Source: Dechloromonas sp. (lineage in GTDB: Bacteria; Pseudomonadota; Gammaproteobacteria; Burkholderiales; Rhodocyclaceae). Taken from it: a DNA stretch of 27,369 nucleotides. The position numbers were made by a program, and so were the translations under genes. Shown piece after piece: positions 1-8,145 of this stretch. The stretch lies in assembly GCA_017302355.1 (NCBI GenBank), contig JAFLDQ010000034.1, positions 1 through 27,369 on the forward strand, given 5' to 3'. The notes beneath the pieces are model-generated. The model had not been told where the DNA came from, did no database searches, and saw only the letters and a program-made list of their open reading frames with translations. The stretch's first letter is position 1. Each line of letters starts with the position of its first letter.

Positions 1-1010
1 TGGTCCGGGTTCATGTCCGGCGACAGGCCGTGGCCGAGGTTGAATACATGGCCTTCGCGCGAACCCCCGTTGCCGGCGGCATAGCTGTCGAGGGTCGCCC
101 GCACCTGTGCGCGCACGGCGTCGGGGTTGCCGTACAGCATGGCCGGGTCGAGGTTGCCCTGCAGCGCGACGCGCCCGCCATTGCGGCGCGCGGCATCCTC
201 CAGGGTGACCGTCCAGTCCACGCCGATTGCGTCGGTGCCGCTGGCGAACAGGTCGTCCAGGTGCGGCGCGTTGCCCTTGCCGAACAGGATCACCGGCACT
301 TCCGCCGACTTCAGCTCGCGCGCGATGCGGGCGAGGTAGGGCAGCGAGAATTCGCGGTACATCGCCGGCGACAGCACGCCGCCCCAGGTGTCGAACACCT
401 GCAGCGCCTGCGCGCCAGCCGCACGCTGCGCGGCGAGGTAGGCGATGACGGCGTCGGTGACCGTGCCCAGCAGCTGGTGCATCGCCGCCGGTTCGTTCAA
501 CGCCAGCGCCTTGACCCGGCCCCAGTCCTTGCTGCCGCCGCCTTCGACCATGTAGCAGGCCAGCGTCCACGGACTGCCGGAGAAGCCGATCAGGGGCACG
601 CTGCCGTCCAGTTCGCGGCGGATCGTGCGCACCGCGTCCATCACGTAGCGCAGGTCGGTTTCCATGTCGGGCACGGCCAGCGCGGCGATGTCCGCCGGGT
701 TGCGCAGCGGGCGCTCGAACTTCGGGCCTTCGCCTTCGACGAAATACAGGCCCAGCCCCATCGCGTCCGGCACCGTGAGGATGTCGGAGAACAGGATCGC
801 GGCATCCAGCGGGAAGCGCCGCAGCGGCTGCAGGGTGACCTCGCAGGCGAGGTCCGGGGTCTTCGCCATGGCGAGGAAACTGCCCGCGGCCTTGCGGGTC
901 GCGCGGTACTCCGGCAGGTAGCGCCCGGCCTGGCGCATCAGCCACACCGGGGTGCAGTCGACGGGTTCGCGCCGCAGGGCGCGCAGGAAGCGATCGTTCT
1001 TCAGGGTCAC
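1..1010 (-). CDS. hemE: Uroporphyrinogen decarboxylase, 3' end off the window
   Basis: Cytoplasmic enzyme that decarboxylates the four acetate side chains of uroporphyrinogen III to give coproporphyrinogen III in heme synthesis. Translation starts at a GTG (complement of 1008-1010) and reads [12 protein letters not shown]. The family signature [11 protein letters not shown] is at residues 26-36 and the catalytic-pocket aspartate of FSDIL is D76. [17 protein letters not shown] and the C-terminal GHVFNLGHG are all present. About 336 residues lie in the window; the family is about 355, so only the last 15-20 residues are missing. It follows the WGR gene by 12 bp, so co-transcription is likely. 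The wording ([11 protein letters not shown] followed by VKALALNEP) resembles Lysobacter/Luteimonas proteins rather than betaproteobacterial ones; that is a judgement from memory. Identity is certain. Confidence 0.96.
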   Translation of the reverse strand, partial: MTLKNDRFLRALRREPVDCTPVWLMRQAGRYLPEYRATRKAAGSFLAMAKTPDLACEVTLQPLRRFPLDAAILFSDILTVPDAMGLGLYFVEGEGPKFERPLRNPADIAALAVPDMETDLRYVMDAVRTIRRELDGSVPLIGFSGSPWTLACYMVEGGGSKDWGRVKALALNEPAAMHQLLGTVTDAVIAYLAAQRAAGAQALQVFDTWGGVLSPAMYREFSLPYLARIARELKSAEVPVILFGKGNAPHLDDLFASGTDAIGVDWTVTLEDAARRNGGRVALQGNLDPAMLYGNPDAVRAQVRATLDSYAAGNGGSREGHVFNLGHGLSPDMNPD

Positions 1011-1022
1011 GGGAAAGTCCGG

Positions 1023-1277
1023 TTAGCGGGGCGCGTCGGCGCCCTGGGCGAAGACCAGCTGGAAGCCGCGCTTGAGTTGCGCGTCGCGGGCGGTTTCCAG
1101 CGCGGCGATCGCGCTGGCCTGGTCGGCGAAGAGGTCCTTGCGCAGCGTGCTGCGGCCGCCGATCTGGCCGGTTTCGCGCAGCAACGTCCAGCCGCCCAGC
1201 AGGTCGGGCTGGAGCTGTAGCTGGACGAAGCGCGGGGCCTCGCGACCCTCGGGGCGTTGTTGCAGCAGCAGGCGCAT
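1023..1277 (-). CDS. Small WGR-domain protein with altered WGR triad
   Basis: An 84-residue protein made almost entirely of one WGR-type fold. The family pattern (aromatic-LQLQPDLLGGWTLLRE, then GxxGG, then ARDAQLKRGF near the C terminus) is clear. The eponymous Trp-Gly-Arg reads Thr-Gly-Gln here (residues 36-38). WGR domains are found in MolR-like proteins and PARPs and are thought to bind nucleic acid; the role of this stand-alone form is unknown. It starts at ATG 1277, ends in TAA, and lies between aroB (33 bp upstream) and hemE (12 bp downstream). I recall a small WGR gene in this position in Lysobacteraceae, which supports a Lysobacteraceae origin for this end of the window. Confidence 0.8.
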   Translation of the reverse strand: MRLLLQQRPEGREAPRFVQLQLQPDLLGGWTLLRETGQIGGRSTLRKDLFADQASAIAALETARDAQLKRGFQLVFAQGADAPR

Positions 1278-1310
1278 CCGCGAATTGTAAGGCCTGTGCC
1301 GCGCGCGGTC

Positions 1311-2414
1311 TCAGCCGCGCAGGACCCCCAGCACCGCGCCTTCGTCGACCTCCGCGACCACGCGGGCCTTGCCGGCACCCTCCCACAGCACGAAGCGCAG
1401 GCCGCTGGCCTGGGCCTTCTTGTCCAGGCGCATGCGCGCGAGCAGGGCCGCCGGATCCAGTCCCGCCGGGACGGTCGTGGGCAGGCCGAAGCGCGCCAGC
1501 AGCGCCTGCAGGCGGTCGCCATCGCCGGCATCCGCCAGGCCCAGCGCGGTCGACAGGCGGGCCGCCAGGACCATGCCCACCGCCACCGCCTCGCCGTGGT
1601 TGAGGCCATCGGCGTAACCCTGCTCGGCCTCGATCGCATGGCCGAAGGTGTGGCCGAAGTTGAGGATCGCACGCTGCCCGGCCTCGCGTTCGTCGGCGCC
1701 GACGACGGCGGCCTTGATCTCGCAGCTGCGCCGCACCGCCTGCACCAGCGCGGCCGGGTCGCGCGCCAGCAGCGCGTCCAGGTTCACCTCGATCCAGTCG
1801 AGGAAGGCCGCGTCGGCGATCGGGCCGTACTTGATCACCTCGGCCAGGCCGGCGCGCAACTCGCGCTCGGGCAGCGTGGCCAGCGTGTCGAGGTCGCAGA
1901 CGACCCGCTGCGGCTGGTAGAACGCGCCGATCATGTTCTTGCCCGCCGGATGGTTGATCGCGGTCTTGCCGCCGACCGACGAGTCGACCTGCGCGAGCAG
2001 CGTGGTCGGCACCTGCACGAAGGGCACGCCGCGCATGAAGCAGGCGGCAGCGAAGCCGGCGATGTCGCCGACCACGCCGCCGCCGAGCGCGAACAGCGTG
2101 GTGTCGCGGTCGCAGCCGTCGGCGAGCAGGCGGTCGAAGATCCGGTTCAGCGTCGGCCAGTCCTTGTGCGCCTCGCCGTCGGGCAGCTCGAGCACGCCGA
2201 CCGCCGGGTAGTGCGGCGCGAGCGCCGCGCGCAGCCGCTGCGCGTAGCGCGGCGCGACGACCTGATTGCTGACGATCAGCGCCTGCGCCGCGCGCGGCAG
2301 GCCGGCCCAGGTCCCGGGGTCGTCGAGCAGGCCGCGGCCGATCCGGATGTCGTAGCGCGCGTGGCCGGTGTCCACCGTGACGGTGGCGGCGACGGCAGCA
2401 GCAGCGGCGGACAT
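1311..2414 (-). CDS. aroB: 3-Dehydroquinate synthase (apparently mosaic)
   Basis: Second enzyme of the shikimate pathway: converts DAHP to 3-dehydroquinate using NAD and a divalent metal in the cytoplasm. It has 367 residues, normal for the family. ALGGGVVGDIAGF (NAD site), TTLLAQVDSSVGGKT, the KYGPIAD segment, and the metal ligands H255 in NFGHTFGHAIE and H273 in NHGEAV are visible. Start is ATG 2414; a short Ala/Val-rich N terminus precedes the conserved YDIRIG. It follows aroK after about 47 bp. The first two thirds look Burkholderiales-like (NHPAGKNMIGAFYQP, RRSCEIKAAVVG). The last third looks Lysobacteraceae-like (RMRLDKKA, FVLWEGAGKARVVAEVDE). The change falls near 1630-1690. The frame is intact throughout. 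Confidence 0.95.
   Translation of the reverse strand: MSAAAAAVAATVTVDTGHARYDIRIGRGLLDDPGTWAGLPRAAQALIVSNQVVAPRYAQRLRAALAPHYPAVGVLELPDGEAHKDWPTLNRIFDRLLADGCDRDTTLFALGGGVVGDIAGFAAACFMRGVPFVQVPTTLLAQVDSSVGGKTAINHPAGKNMIGAFYQPQRVVCDLDTLATLPERELRAGLAEVIKYGPIADAAFLDWIEVNLDALLARDPAALVQAVRRSCEIKAAVVGADEREAGQRAILNFGHTFGHAIEAEQGYADGLNHGEAVAVGMVLAARLSTALGLADAGDGDRLQALLARFGLPTTVPAGLDPAALLARMRLDKKAQASGLRFVLWEGAGKARVVAEVDEGAVLGVLRG
1630..1690. other. Probable lineage switch point within aroB
   Basis: This stretch encodes the near-invariant AILNFGHTFGHAIEA of AroB. Upstream in the gene (higher coordinates) the residues match my memory of Burkholderiales AroB. Downstream (lower coordinates) they match Lysobacteraceae AroB, as do the WGR gene and hemE. 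A crossover or assembly join in a conserved segment would leave the reading frame undisturbed, as seen. The call rests on remembered family signatures, not on an alignment. Confidence 0.5.
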
Positions 2415-2461
2415 GCCGCCCAGTGTACGGGTGGCCCGTTTCGCCGCCGCGGCGCCGGCGC

Positions 2462-3025
2462 TCAGGCGCGCGGCGGCCGGGCGTCGATCGGCGACGGCAC
2501 GCGGGTGCTGTCGACCAGGCCGGCCAGCTCGAGCTGCATCAGCACCATGTTCACCAGCGACGGCACCGACGGGCGGCCGGTCTCGATCACGTAGTGCGCG
2601 GCCTGGCGGTACAGCGGGTCGCGCTCGCGGAACAGCTCGCGCAGCCGGCGCAACGGGTCGCCGCCTTGCAGCAGCGGCCGGTGCGTGTCGTGGCGCAGGC
2701 GCCGGAACAGTTCCTCCGGCGTCGAGCGCAGGTAGAACACGTGGCAGGCCTGGTGCAGCGCGCGCCGGTTCGGCTCGCGCAGCACCGCCCCGCCGCCGGT
2801 GGCGAGCACCAGCTCGTCGCCGGCGCACAGCTCGGCGATCACCTGCTGCTCGAGGTCGCGGAACGGGCCCTCGCCGTGGCCTTCGAAGTAGGCGCGGATC
2901 GGCATGCCGATCCGCTGTTCGATGACGTGGTCGCTGTCGGCCAGCTGCAGCCCGAGGTGCCGCGCCAGGTGGCGCCCGACCGTGGACTTGCCACTGCCGG
3001 GCATGCCGACCAGCGCGACGATCAC
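2462..3025 (-). CDS. aroK: Shikimate kinase
   Basis: Phosphorylates shikimate at the 3-hydroxyl with ATP in aromatic amino acid synthesis. The Walker A motif GMPGSGKST is at residues 7-15, followed by DSDHVIEQRIG (shikimate and Mg site), the glycine-rich shikimate site ATGGGAVLR, and the lid RHDTHRPLLQ. The C-terminal VNMVLMQLELAG is typical of Burkholderiales AroK. I chose the GTG at 3025 (MIVALVGMPG), which places Walker A at the usual distance from the N terminus and gives 187 residues, as expected. A longer upstream reading frame would overlap the lipoprotein gene. The start is only 4 bp after that gene's stop, and aroB follows, so aroK and aroB probably share a transcript with the pil genes. 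Confidence 0.93.
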   Translation of the reverse strand: MIVALVGMPGSGKSTVGRHLARHLGLQLADSDHVIEQRIGMPIRAYFEGHGEGPFRDLEQQVIAELCAGDELVLATGGGAVLREPNRRALHQACHVFYLRSTPEELFRRLRHDTHRPLLQGGDPLRRLRELFRERDPLYRQAAHYVIETGRPSVPSLVNMVLMQLELAGLVDSTRVPSPIDARPPRA

Positions 3026-3029
3026 GACG

Positions 3030-4784
3030 TCAGTTCGGGTTCGTGCACAGCAGCCCGGTCTGGCCTTCGGGCGTCGTGGTCGCCACCGTCGGGCTGGCCT
3101 CCGTACCGTATGGCGACAGGCGGAACGGCGGCTCCTTGTCGGGGTCGGAGACGTCGTCGGCCAGCACCGGCAGGATGCCGCTGAAGTTCGACCGGCCCTC
3201 GGTCCCGGCCACGCCGCTGGCCGCAACCTGGATGTTGAACTTGAGCCACGAGCCGACGTTCTGCGGGTAGGTGATCTTCAGGACCACCTGCCCGTCGCTG
3301 TTGGTCGTGCTGGAGCCGACGAAGCTGATCGCGACATCCGCCTTGCGCGGCTCGAGGAAGCCGGTGGCATTCGCGTCCTCGACCGCTCCGTTACTGAACA
3401 CCTGCAGCACTCCGTTGCGGTTCAGGTCCTCGTTGTCGCAGCTGGCGCGCAGCGTCTTGGCCCACTTGTCGCCGACCACGACCCACTCGCCCTTCTGGTA
3501 CTGCTGCAGATCGATCGATGCCGAGACCTGCACGCCACCCTTGGCATTGCCCGACGAATCGTTGACCTGCACCAGGTACTTCTTGATGTAGTCGAGCCCG
3601 GTCGGGCCGATCTCGATCAGCGCGTTCGTGCCGATCGACACGGACAGCGACTCCGATACGACCGTCAGCGTCGCGACTGCGCTCTTCGGGCAGGTGCCGG
3701 CCGCGAAGTCGGTCTCCGACCAGCAGGCGCGAACCGTCAGCCCGTTCGTCGGGCTGAAGCGGGTGCCCGGCACATAGGCCGTGGTCGCGACGCCGTTGGC
3801 GTCGCTGTAGACGACGGTGCTGCCCGACGTGACCGTGCCGCCGACATTGTTCACGTCGCCGGCGAGGTCGAAGCGCACGCGCACGTTCTTCACGGGCGTG
3901 TTGCCGGCGCCGAGGAACAGCGCCCGCAGCTCGGACTGGTTGCTGGTCGAGCCGCTGTTGACCGGCACCACGCTCGGCGACGCCGCGAGCGAAGCCGACT
4001 GCACCGCGACCGCCGCCGGCGGGATGGCCCCCACGCCGCTGGCCTGCACGAGCACCGACTGCGTGCTGCTCGCACCGCCGGCCGTGGCCTTGATGCTGAC
4101 TGTGCCCGTCGTCGCCGGCGCCGTGTAGGCGTAGGTGTACTTGCCGTTGCTGTCGGTCGTGCCGGTGACCTCGACCCCGTCGACGCCGTTGACGACGATC
4201 GTCTGCCCGCTCATCGGGTTGGCGTTCACGTCCTTCAGCTGGAAGTCCACCTGACCCGCCGCTCCAGGCGCGATCACCGCCGGCAGCGGCGTGCCGTTCA
4301 GGTTCGCGCCGACCACCTGGAACGTGGCGGTGCGCGTCAGGCCGCCGCTGACCGCGGTGACGGTGACCGAGCGGTTCGCCTGGTCGGCACCGCTGCCGAT
4401 GTCGGCCGTGACCACGCCCTTGGCGTCGGTCTCGGTGCCGCTGACGGTGGCCACCGCGCTGCCGTCGACCCGGACCGTGATCGGAATCCCGGCCAGCGCG
4501 TTGCGGTTGGCGTCGACCGCGGTGGCGGTGGCCTTGATCGTGCTGGTGCCGTCGTTCGGCAGGCTGTTCGCGCTCAGCACCAGCGTCAGGTCGGCCGCGG
4601 TTGGCGTGGTCGAGCCGCCGTCGGCGCAGGAGCCCACGTTGCCGCTGCCCTCGAAGGGCGGCGAGGCCGGGCACTCGCTGTCGCCGCCGCAGGCGGCCAG
4701 CACGAGCACCGTGCACAGGGCGAGGCTGCCGCGCAGGCGGCGCAGGGCGGCACGTGCGTCGACGCCGGGAGATTGCATCTTCAT
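3030..4784 (-). CDS. Ig-like (Big-domain) repeat lipoprotein
   Basis: A 584-residue predicted lipoprotein. The N terminus has a basic region, a hydrophobic stretch and the lipobox LAAC with Cys32 as the lipidated residue. Next comes a Gly/Ser/Thr-rich linker and several bacterial Ig-like repeats: one at about residues 62-158 (LTLVLSANSLPNDGTST), a second at about 165-250 (VDFQLKDVNANPMSGQ), and at least two more diverged copies. Such repeats are found in invasins and other surface proteins; the ligand cannot be told from sequence. It sits 16 bp after pilQ and 4 bp before aroK, so it is probably expressed with the pilus secretin. It may be a surface or pilus-associated factor, but that is context only. 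Start is ATG 4784. Confidence 0.85.
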   Translation of the reverse strand: MKMQSPGVDARAALRRLRGSLALCTVLVLAACGGDSECPASPPFEGSGNVGSCADGGSTTPTAADLTLVLSANSLPNDGTSTIKATATAVDANRNALAGIPITVRVDGSAVATVSGTETDAKGVVTADIGSGADQANRSVTVTAVSGGLTRTATFQVVGANLNGTPLPAVIAPGAAGQVDFQLKDVNANPMSGQTIVVNGVDGVEVTGTTDSNGKYTYAYTAPATTGTVSIKATAGGASSTQSVLVQASGVGAIPPAAVAVQSASLAASPSVVPVNSGSTSNQSELRALFLGAGNTPVKNVRVRFDLAGDVNNVGGTVTSGSTVVYSDANGVATTAYVPGTRFSPTNGLTVRACWSETDFAAGTCPKSAVATLTVVSESLSVSIGTNALIEIGPTGLDYIKKYLVQVNDSSGNAKGGVQVSASIDLQQYQKGEWVVVGDKWAKTLRASCDNEDLNRNGVLQVFSNGAVEDANATGFLEPRKADVAISFVGSSTTNSDGQVVLKITYPQNVGSWLKFNIQVAASGVAGTEGRSNFSGILPVLADDVSDPDKEPPFRLSPYGTEASPTVATTTPEGQTGLLCTNPN

Positions 4785-4800
4785 GGGGCGGACTCTTCCT

Positions 4801-6951
4801 TCAGCGCACGGCGGACCGGTCGGTCACGATCTTCGGGGTGATGAACACCAGCAGCTCGGTCTTCTTCGTGCTGCGCAGCGTGTTCTTGAACAGGTTGCCG
4901 AGGTACGGGATGTCGCCGAGCCAGGGCACCTTGTTCACCTGCGTCAGGTCTTCCTGCTGGAAGATGCCGCCGATGACCACGGTGCCGCCGTTCTCCACCA
5001 GCACCTGCGTGCGCACGTGCTTGGTGTCGATCGTGTAGCCCTGCAGCGTCAGCGTGCCGCGGCGGTCCTTGTTGACGTCGAGGTCGAGGATCACCTGGCC
5101 CTCGGGCGTGATCTGCGGCGTCACCTCGAGCTTCAGGCTCGCCTTGCGGAACGCGACCGAGGTCGCGCCGCTGGAGGTCGCCTGCTGGTACGGCAGCTCC
5201 TCGCCCTGCTCGATCAGCGCCTTCACCTGGTCGGCGGTGATCACGCGCGGGCTGGAGACGATCTTGCCCTTGTTGTCGGCTTCCAGCGCCGACAGCTCGA
5301 GGTTCAGGAACTGGTTCGCCGACGCGCTGAACAGCGACAGCGCGAAGGTCGCCGCGGCCGCGCCGAGCGCGCCGGTGTTCGCCGGCAGGTTGACGAACTG
5401 GGTGTTGGCGAAGTCCACCGGCGGGCTCTGGCCGGTCTGCGCGCCGATCGCCTGGTAGTTGCCGCCGACCTGCGCCCCCGGGCCGCTGGTGGGCGGGCCG
5501 GCGAGGTTCGCGAAGCCGAGCTTGACGCCGAGGCTGCGGCCGAAGGAGTCGTCGGCCTCGACGATGCGCGCCTCGATCAGCACCTGGCGCACCGGGATGT
5601 CGATCTTCGCGATCATCGCCTGGATCTCCTCGAGCTTCGAGGGGATGTCGGTGACGAACAGCTGGTTCGTGCGCTGCTCGAAGATCACGCTGCCGCGCGG
5701 CGACAGGATGCGGCCGCTGTTCTGCCCGGTGGCGTTGTCGATCGCCTGCGCCACCAGCGCCGAGCCGACCAGGCTCTTCGCAATGGTCTCGGCCTTCGTG
5801 TAGTTGAGCTGGAAGGCCTGGGTGCGCACCGGCTCGAGCTCGGAGATCTTCTTCTTCGCCTCCAGCTCGACCTGTTCGCGATTCGCCAGCTCCTCCTTCG
5901 GCGCGATCCACAGCACGTTGCCGTTCTTGCGCACGCCCAGGCCCTTGGCCTGCAGGATGATGTCCAGCGCCTGGTCCCACGGCACGTCCTTCAGCCGCAG
6001 CGTGACGTTGCCGGTGACGGTGTCGCTGGTGACGACGTTGAAGTTGGTGAAGTCGGCGATGACCTGCAGCAGCGCGCGGACCTCGATGTTCTGGAAGTTC
6101 AGGCTCAGCTTCTCGCCCTGGAAGCCCGGGCCCTGCGTCAGCTTGTTCGGGTCGACCTTGACCGGCCGCACCTCGAGCACGAACTGGGTGTCGGTCTGGT
6201 AGGCGCTGTGCTCCCAGTTGCCCTTCGGCTCGACGAGCAGGCGCACGCGGTCGCCGCTCTGCAGCGCCGAGATGGTCTGCACCGGCGTGCCGAAGTCGGT
6301 CACGTCGAGCCGGCGCCGCAGCCCCTCGGGCAGCGTCGAGCGCAGCAGTTCGACCACCAGCGACTGGCCCTGCTGGCGGATGTCGACGCCGACCTGCGTG
6401 CTCGGCAGGTCGACGATCAGCCGGCCGGCGCCGTCGCTGCCGCGGCGGAAGTCCAGCCCGCGCACGGCGAGCGGCTGGTCGTTCTGCGACGGCGCGAACT
6501 GGGTCGGCGCGGCCGCGCCGGCGCCGGCGGCGGCCACCGCGGTGGCCGGCTCGAGCAGCACGATCAGCGCCTTGCCCTGCTGCTGCACGCGGTAGCTCGC
6601 AGCCTGGCGCAGGTTCAGCACCAGCCGCGTGCGCTCGCCCGACTGCGCGACGTTGACCGAGCGCACGTTGCCCTGGTTCAACTCCACCGCGTTGCGGCCG
6701 AGCGCGTTGCCGACGTTCGGCAGGTCGATCGCGACCCGAGGCGGCGCCTGCACGACGAAGCCGGCCGGCAGCGCGGGCAGCGGCTCGGCGAGTTCGATGC
6801 GCACGACATCGGTGCCGGCCTGCTGCGAAGAAGTGATCGACTGGATCACGTTCTGCGCGAACGCGGCGATCGGCAGCCCGATGCCGACGGCGATCGCGGC
6901 CAAGCTGGCGCGCCAGTGGTGCATGGTGGGTTTCTCCAACGTCGTCTTCAT
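4801..6951 (-). CDS. pilQ: Type IV pilus secretin PilQ
   Basis: Outer-membrane secretin through which the type IV pilus is extruded and retracted. It has 716 residues. A signal peptide ends near the AFA of IAAFAQN. Two AMIN domains (about residues 35-125 and 160-250) would bind peptidoglycan. An STN/N0 domain follows at about 290-345 (LSLNFQNIEVRALLQVIADF), then an NolW-type N1 domain (about 390-470), then the C-terminal secretin barrel with LKLEVTPQI, VLVENGGTVVIGGIF and the final VFITPKIV. Start ATG 6951 overlaps the pilP stop (ATGA). An Ala/Gly-rich linker separates the AMIN domains. Sequence style is Burkholderiales. Confidence 0.96.
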   Translation of the reverse strand: MKTTLEKPTMHHWRASLAAIAVGIGLPIAAFAQNVIQSITSSQQAGTDVVRIELAEPLPALPAGFVVQAPPRVAIDLPNVGNALGRNAVELNQGNVRSVNVAQSGERTRLVLNLRQAASYRVQQQGKALIVLLEPATAVAAAGAGAAAPTQFAPSQNDQPLAVRGLDFRRGSDGAGRLIVDLPSTQVGVDIRQQGQSLVVELLRSTLPEGLRRRLDVTDFGTPVQTISALQSGDRVRLLVEPKGNWEHSAYQTDTQFVLEVRPVKVDPNKLTQGPGFQGEKLSLNFQNIEVRALLQVIADFTNFNVVTSDTVTGNVTLRLKDVPWDQALDIILQAKGLGVRKNGNVLWIAPKEELANREQVELEAKKKISELEPVRTQAFQLNYTKAETIAKSLVGSALVAQAIDNATGQNSGRILSPRGSVIFEQRTNQLFVTDIPSKLEEIQAMIAKIDIPVRQVLIEARIVEADDSFGRSLGVKLGFANLAGPPTSGPGAQVGGNYQAIGAQTGQSPPVDFANTQFVNLPANTGALGAAAATFALSLFSASANQFLNLELSALEADNKGKIVSSPRVITADQVKALIEQGEELPYQQATSSGATSVAFRKASLKLEVTPQITPEGQVILDLDVNKDRRGTLTLQGYTIDTKHVRTQVLVENGGTVVIGGIFQQEDLTQVNKVPWLGDIPYLGNLFKNTLRSTKKTELLVFITPKIVTDRSAVR

Positions 6952-7484
6952 CGCGCCTTCTCCTGCAGCTGCAGCGAGGCGGGGCGCTCGATCCATTCGC
7001 CAGCGGCGTCCTGCACGATCTCGCGCAGCACGATCTGGGTCTCGGTGATCTGCGTGATGCGGCCGTAGTTCTGGCCGAGATAGTCGCCGGGCTTGACCTG
7101 GTACAGCAGGTTGTCCACGCGCAGCAGCGCGAACGGCGTGCCGGCCTTGGCCACGCTGCCGACCATCGCCATGCTGTCCAGCGGATAGGCCTCCAGCGGC
7201 TCCTTGCGCCGGTTCAGCTCGGCGCCGAGCAGCGAGCTGGGCTGCCGCGCTTCGATCCGCGCGGCGACGCTGAGCTTCTGCGGGCTGAACGGCTCCACCG
7301 TCTGCGCCGACGTGTACGGCTGCGGGTCGAACTTCTTCGGCGCGGCCAGCGGCTCGACGTTCGGCTTGACCCCGCGGCGCTGGCTCTCCATCCAGTCCTG
7401 CAGTTCCTCGTGCTCGGCGCCGCAGGCACCGAGCAGCGCGGCGAGCATCAGGGGCAGCAGCCCCGGCAGCGTGCGACCGATCAT
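6948..7484 (-). CDS. pilP: Type IV pilus assembly lipoprotein PilP
   Basis: Inner-membrane lipoprotein of the pilus alignment subcomplex, linking PilN/PilO to the PilQ secretin. It has 178 residues. The signal sequence ends in the lipobox LGAC (Cys21), followed by EELQDWMESQRR, a motif typical of PilP. A proline-rich linker leads to the C-terminal beta domain, whose conserved segments include PLDSMAMVG, NLLYQVKPGDYLGQNYG and IVQDAAGEW. Start ATG 7484 overlaps the pilO stop by ATGA, and its own stop overlaps the pilQ start, so the three genes are translationally coupled. Nothing unusual. Confidence 0.95.
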   Translation of the reverse strand: MIGRTLPGLLPLMLAALLGACGAEHEELQDWMESQRRGVKPNVEPLAAPKKFDPQPYTSAQTVEPFSPQKLSVAARIEARQPSSLLGAELNRRKEPLEAYPLDSMAMVGSVAKAGTPFALLRVDNLLYQVKPGDYLGQNYGRITQITETQIVLREIVQDAAGEWIERPASLQLQEKAR

Positions 7485-8125
7485 TTCTTCGCTCCGGCCT
7501 TGGCCTTGTCCGCGGCCGCCTTCTTCTGCCGCTGCTGTTCGGCGACTTCGTTCGCGTCGAGGTAGCGGTAGGTGCGCGCGGTGGCCTCCATCGCGAGCAG
7601 CGCGGGATCGCGCGGCGAGACCGGCGCGATCGCCAGGTTGTGCAGCGTGACGATGCGCGACAGGTTCGCGACGTCGGCCGCGAAGGCGCCCATGTCGTTG
7701 TAGCGGCCGCTGACCCGGATCGCGATCGGCAGCTCGGCGTAGTAGTCCTTGACCTGCACCTGCCCCGGGCGGAACAGCTCGAACTGCAGCCCGCGCCCCA
7801 GGCCGGCCTGGTTGATGTCGGACAGCAGCGCGTCCATCTCGGCCTTGCCCGGCAGCTGCTTCTCGAGCTGCGTGACGTACTCCTGCACCTGCAGCTTCTG
7901 CTTGCGCAGTTCGGCCAGGTTGACCGCCTGGCCGAGCTTGTCGCGGTACTCCTTCTTCAGCGCGGGCTCGCGCTCGCGTGCCGCGACCAGCTCGTCGTTC
8001 GCGTCCGACAGCAGCACGAACCAGCCGGCCACGACGACCGCGGCGGCCATCGCGGCCCAGGTCGCGAGCTTGGGCAGCAGCGGCCACTGACCGGGCTCCT
8101 TCGGATTCAGCCCGCGGAACTGCGC
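7481..8125 (-). CDS. pilO: Type IV pilus assembly protein PilO, 5' end lost at junction
   Basis: Bitopic inner-membrane protein that pairs with PilN in the pilus alignment complex. About 214 residues are visible: a conserved N-terminal NPKEPGQWPLLPK, one membrane segment (AAMAAAVVVAGWFVLL), a coiled-coil region (about 45 residues, Lys/Glu/Gln-rich), and the ferredoxin-like domain with LQFELFRPGQ and DYYAELPI. No start codon is found before the sequence changes character near 8125; the frame stays open into the shadow of the next gene. Judging from homologues, only the first 10-15 residues are missing. pilM and pilN, normally directly upstream, are absent. Instead a nuclease gene in the opposite orientation begins abruptly. 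Confidence 0.9.
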   Translation of the reverse strand, partial: AQFRGLNPKEPGQWPLLPKLATWAAMAAAVVVAGWFVLLSDANDELVAAREREPALKKEYRDKLGQAVNLAELRKQKLQVQEYVTQLEKQLPGKAEMDALLSDINQAGLGRGLQFELFRPGQVQVKDYYAELPIAIRVSGRYNDMGAFAADVANLSRIVTLHNLAIAPVSPRDPALLAMEATARTYRYLDANEVAEQQRQKKAAADKAKAGAKK

Positions 8126-8145
8126 CGCGGCCTGCCCTATTTCAC
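8100..8145. other. Abrupt junction between two truncated genes
   Basis: To the left is the 5' end of pilO (minus strand, start missing). To the right is the middle of an AddB-like gene (plus strand, N-terminal half missing). The conserved PilO residues extend to about 8122 and the AddB-like reading frame is recognisable from about 8132. The join therefore falls in a few bases between the two CCGCGG palindromes at 8112-8117 and 8125-8130. No insertion-sequence end, direct repeat, tRNA or integrase is nearby. Lineage affinity also changes here. A contig join or a recent rearrangement would both look like this. Confidence 0.75.

Noticed and set aside
30..1220. Long plus-strand open frame of nearly 400 codons opposite hemE
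   Set aside because: It is the antisense shadow of hemE in GC-rich DNA. Its translation is Arg/Ala/Gly-rich low-complexity sequence with no family resemblance, while the opposite strand encodes a clear HemE.
4291..7068. Plus-strand frame of 925 codons opposite pilQ and the lipoprotein gene
   Set aside because: Shadow of well-supported minus-strand genes. The composition is typical of antisense high-GC frames (His/Arg/Asp/Leu repeats).
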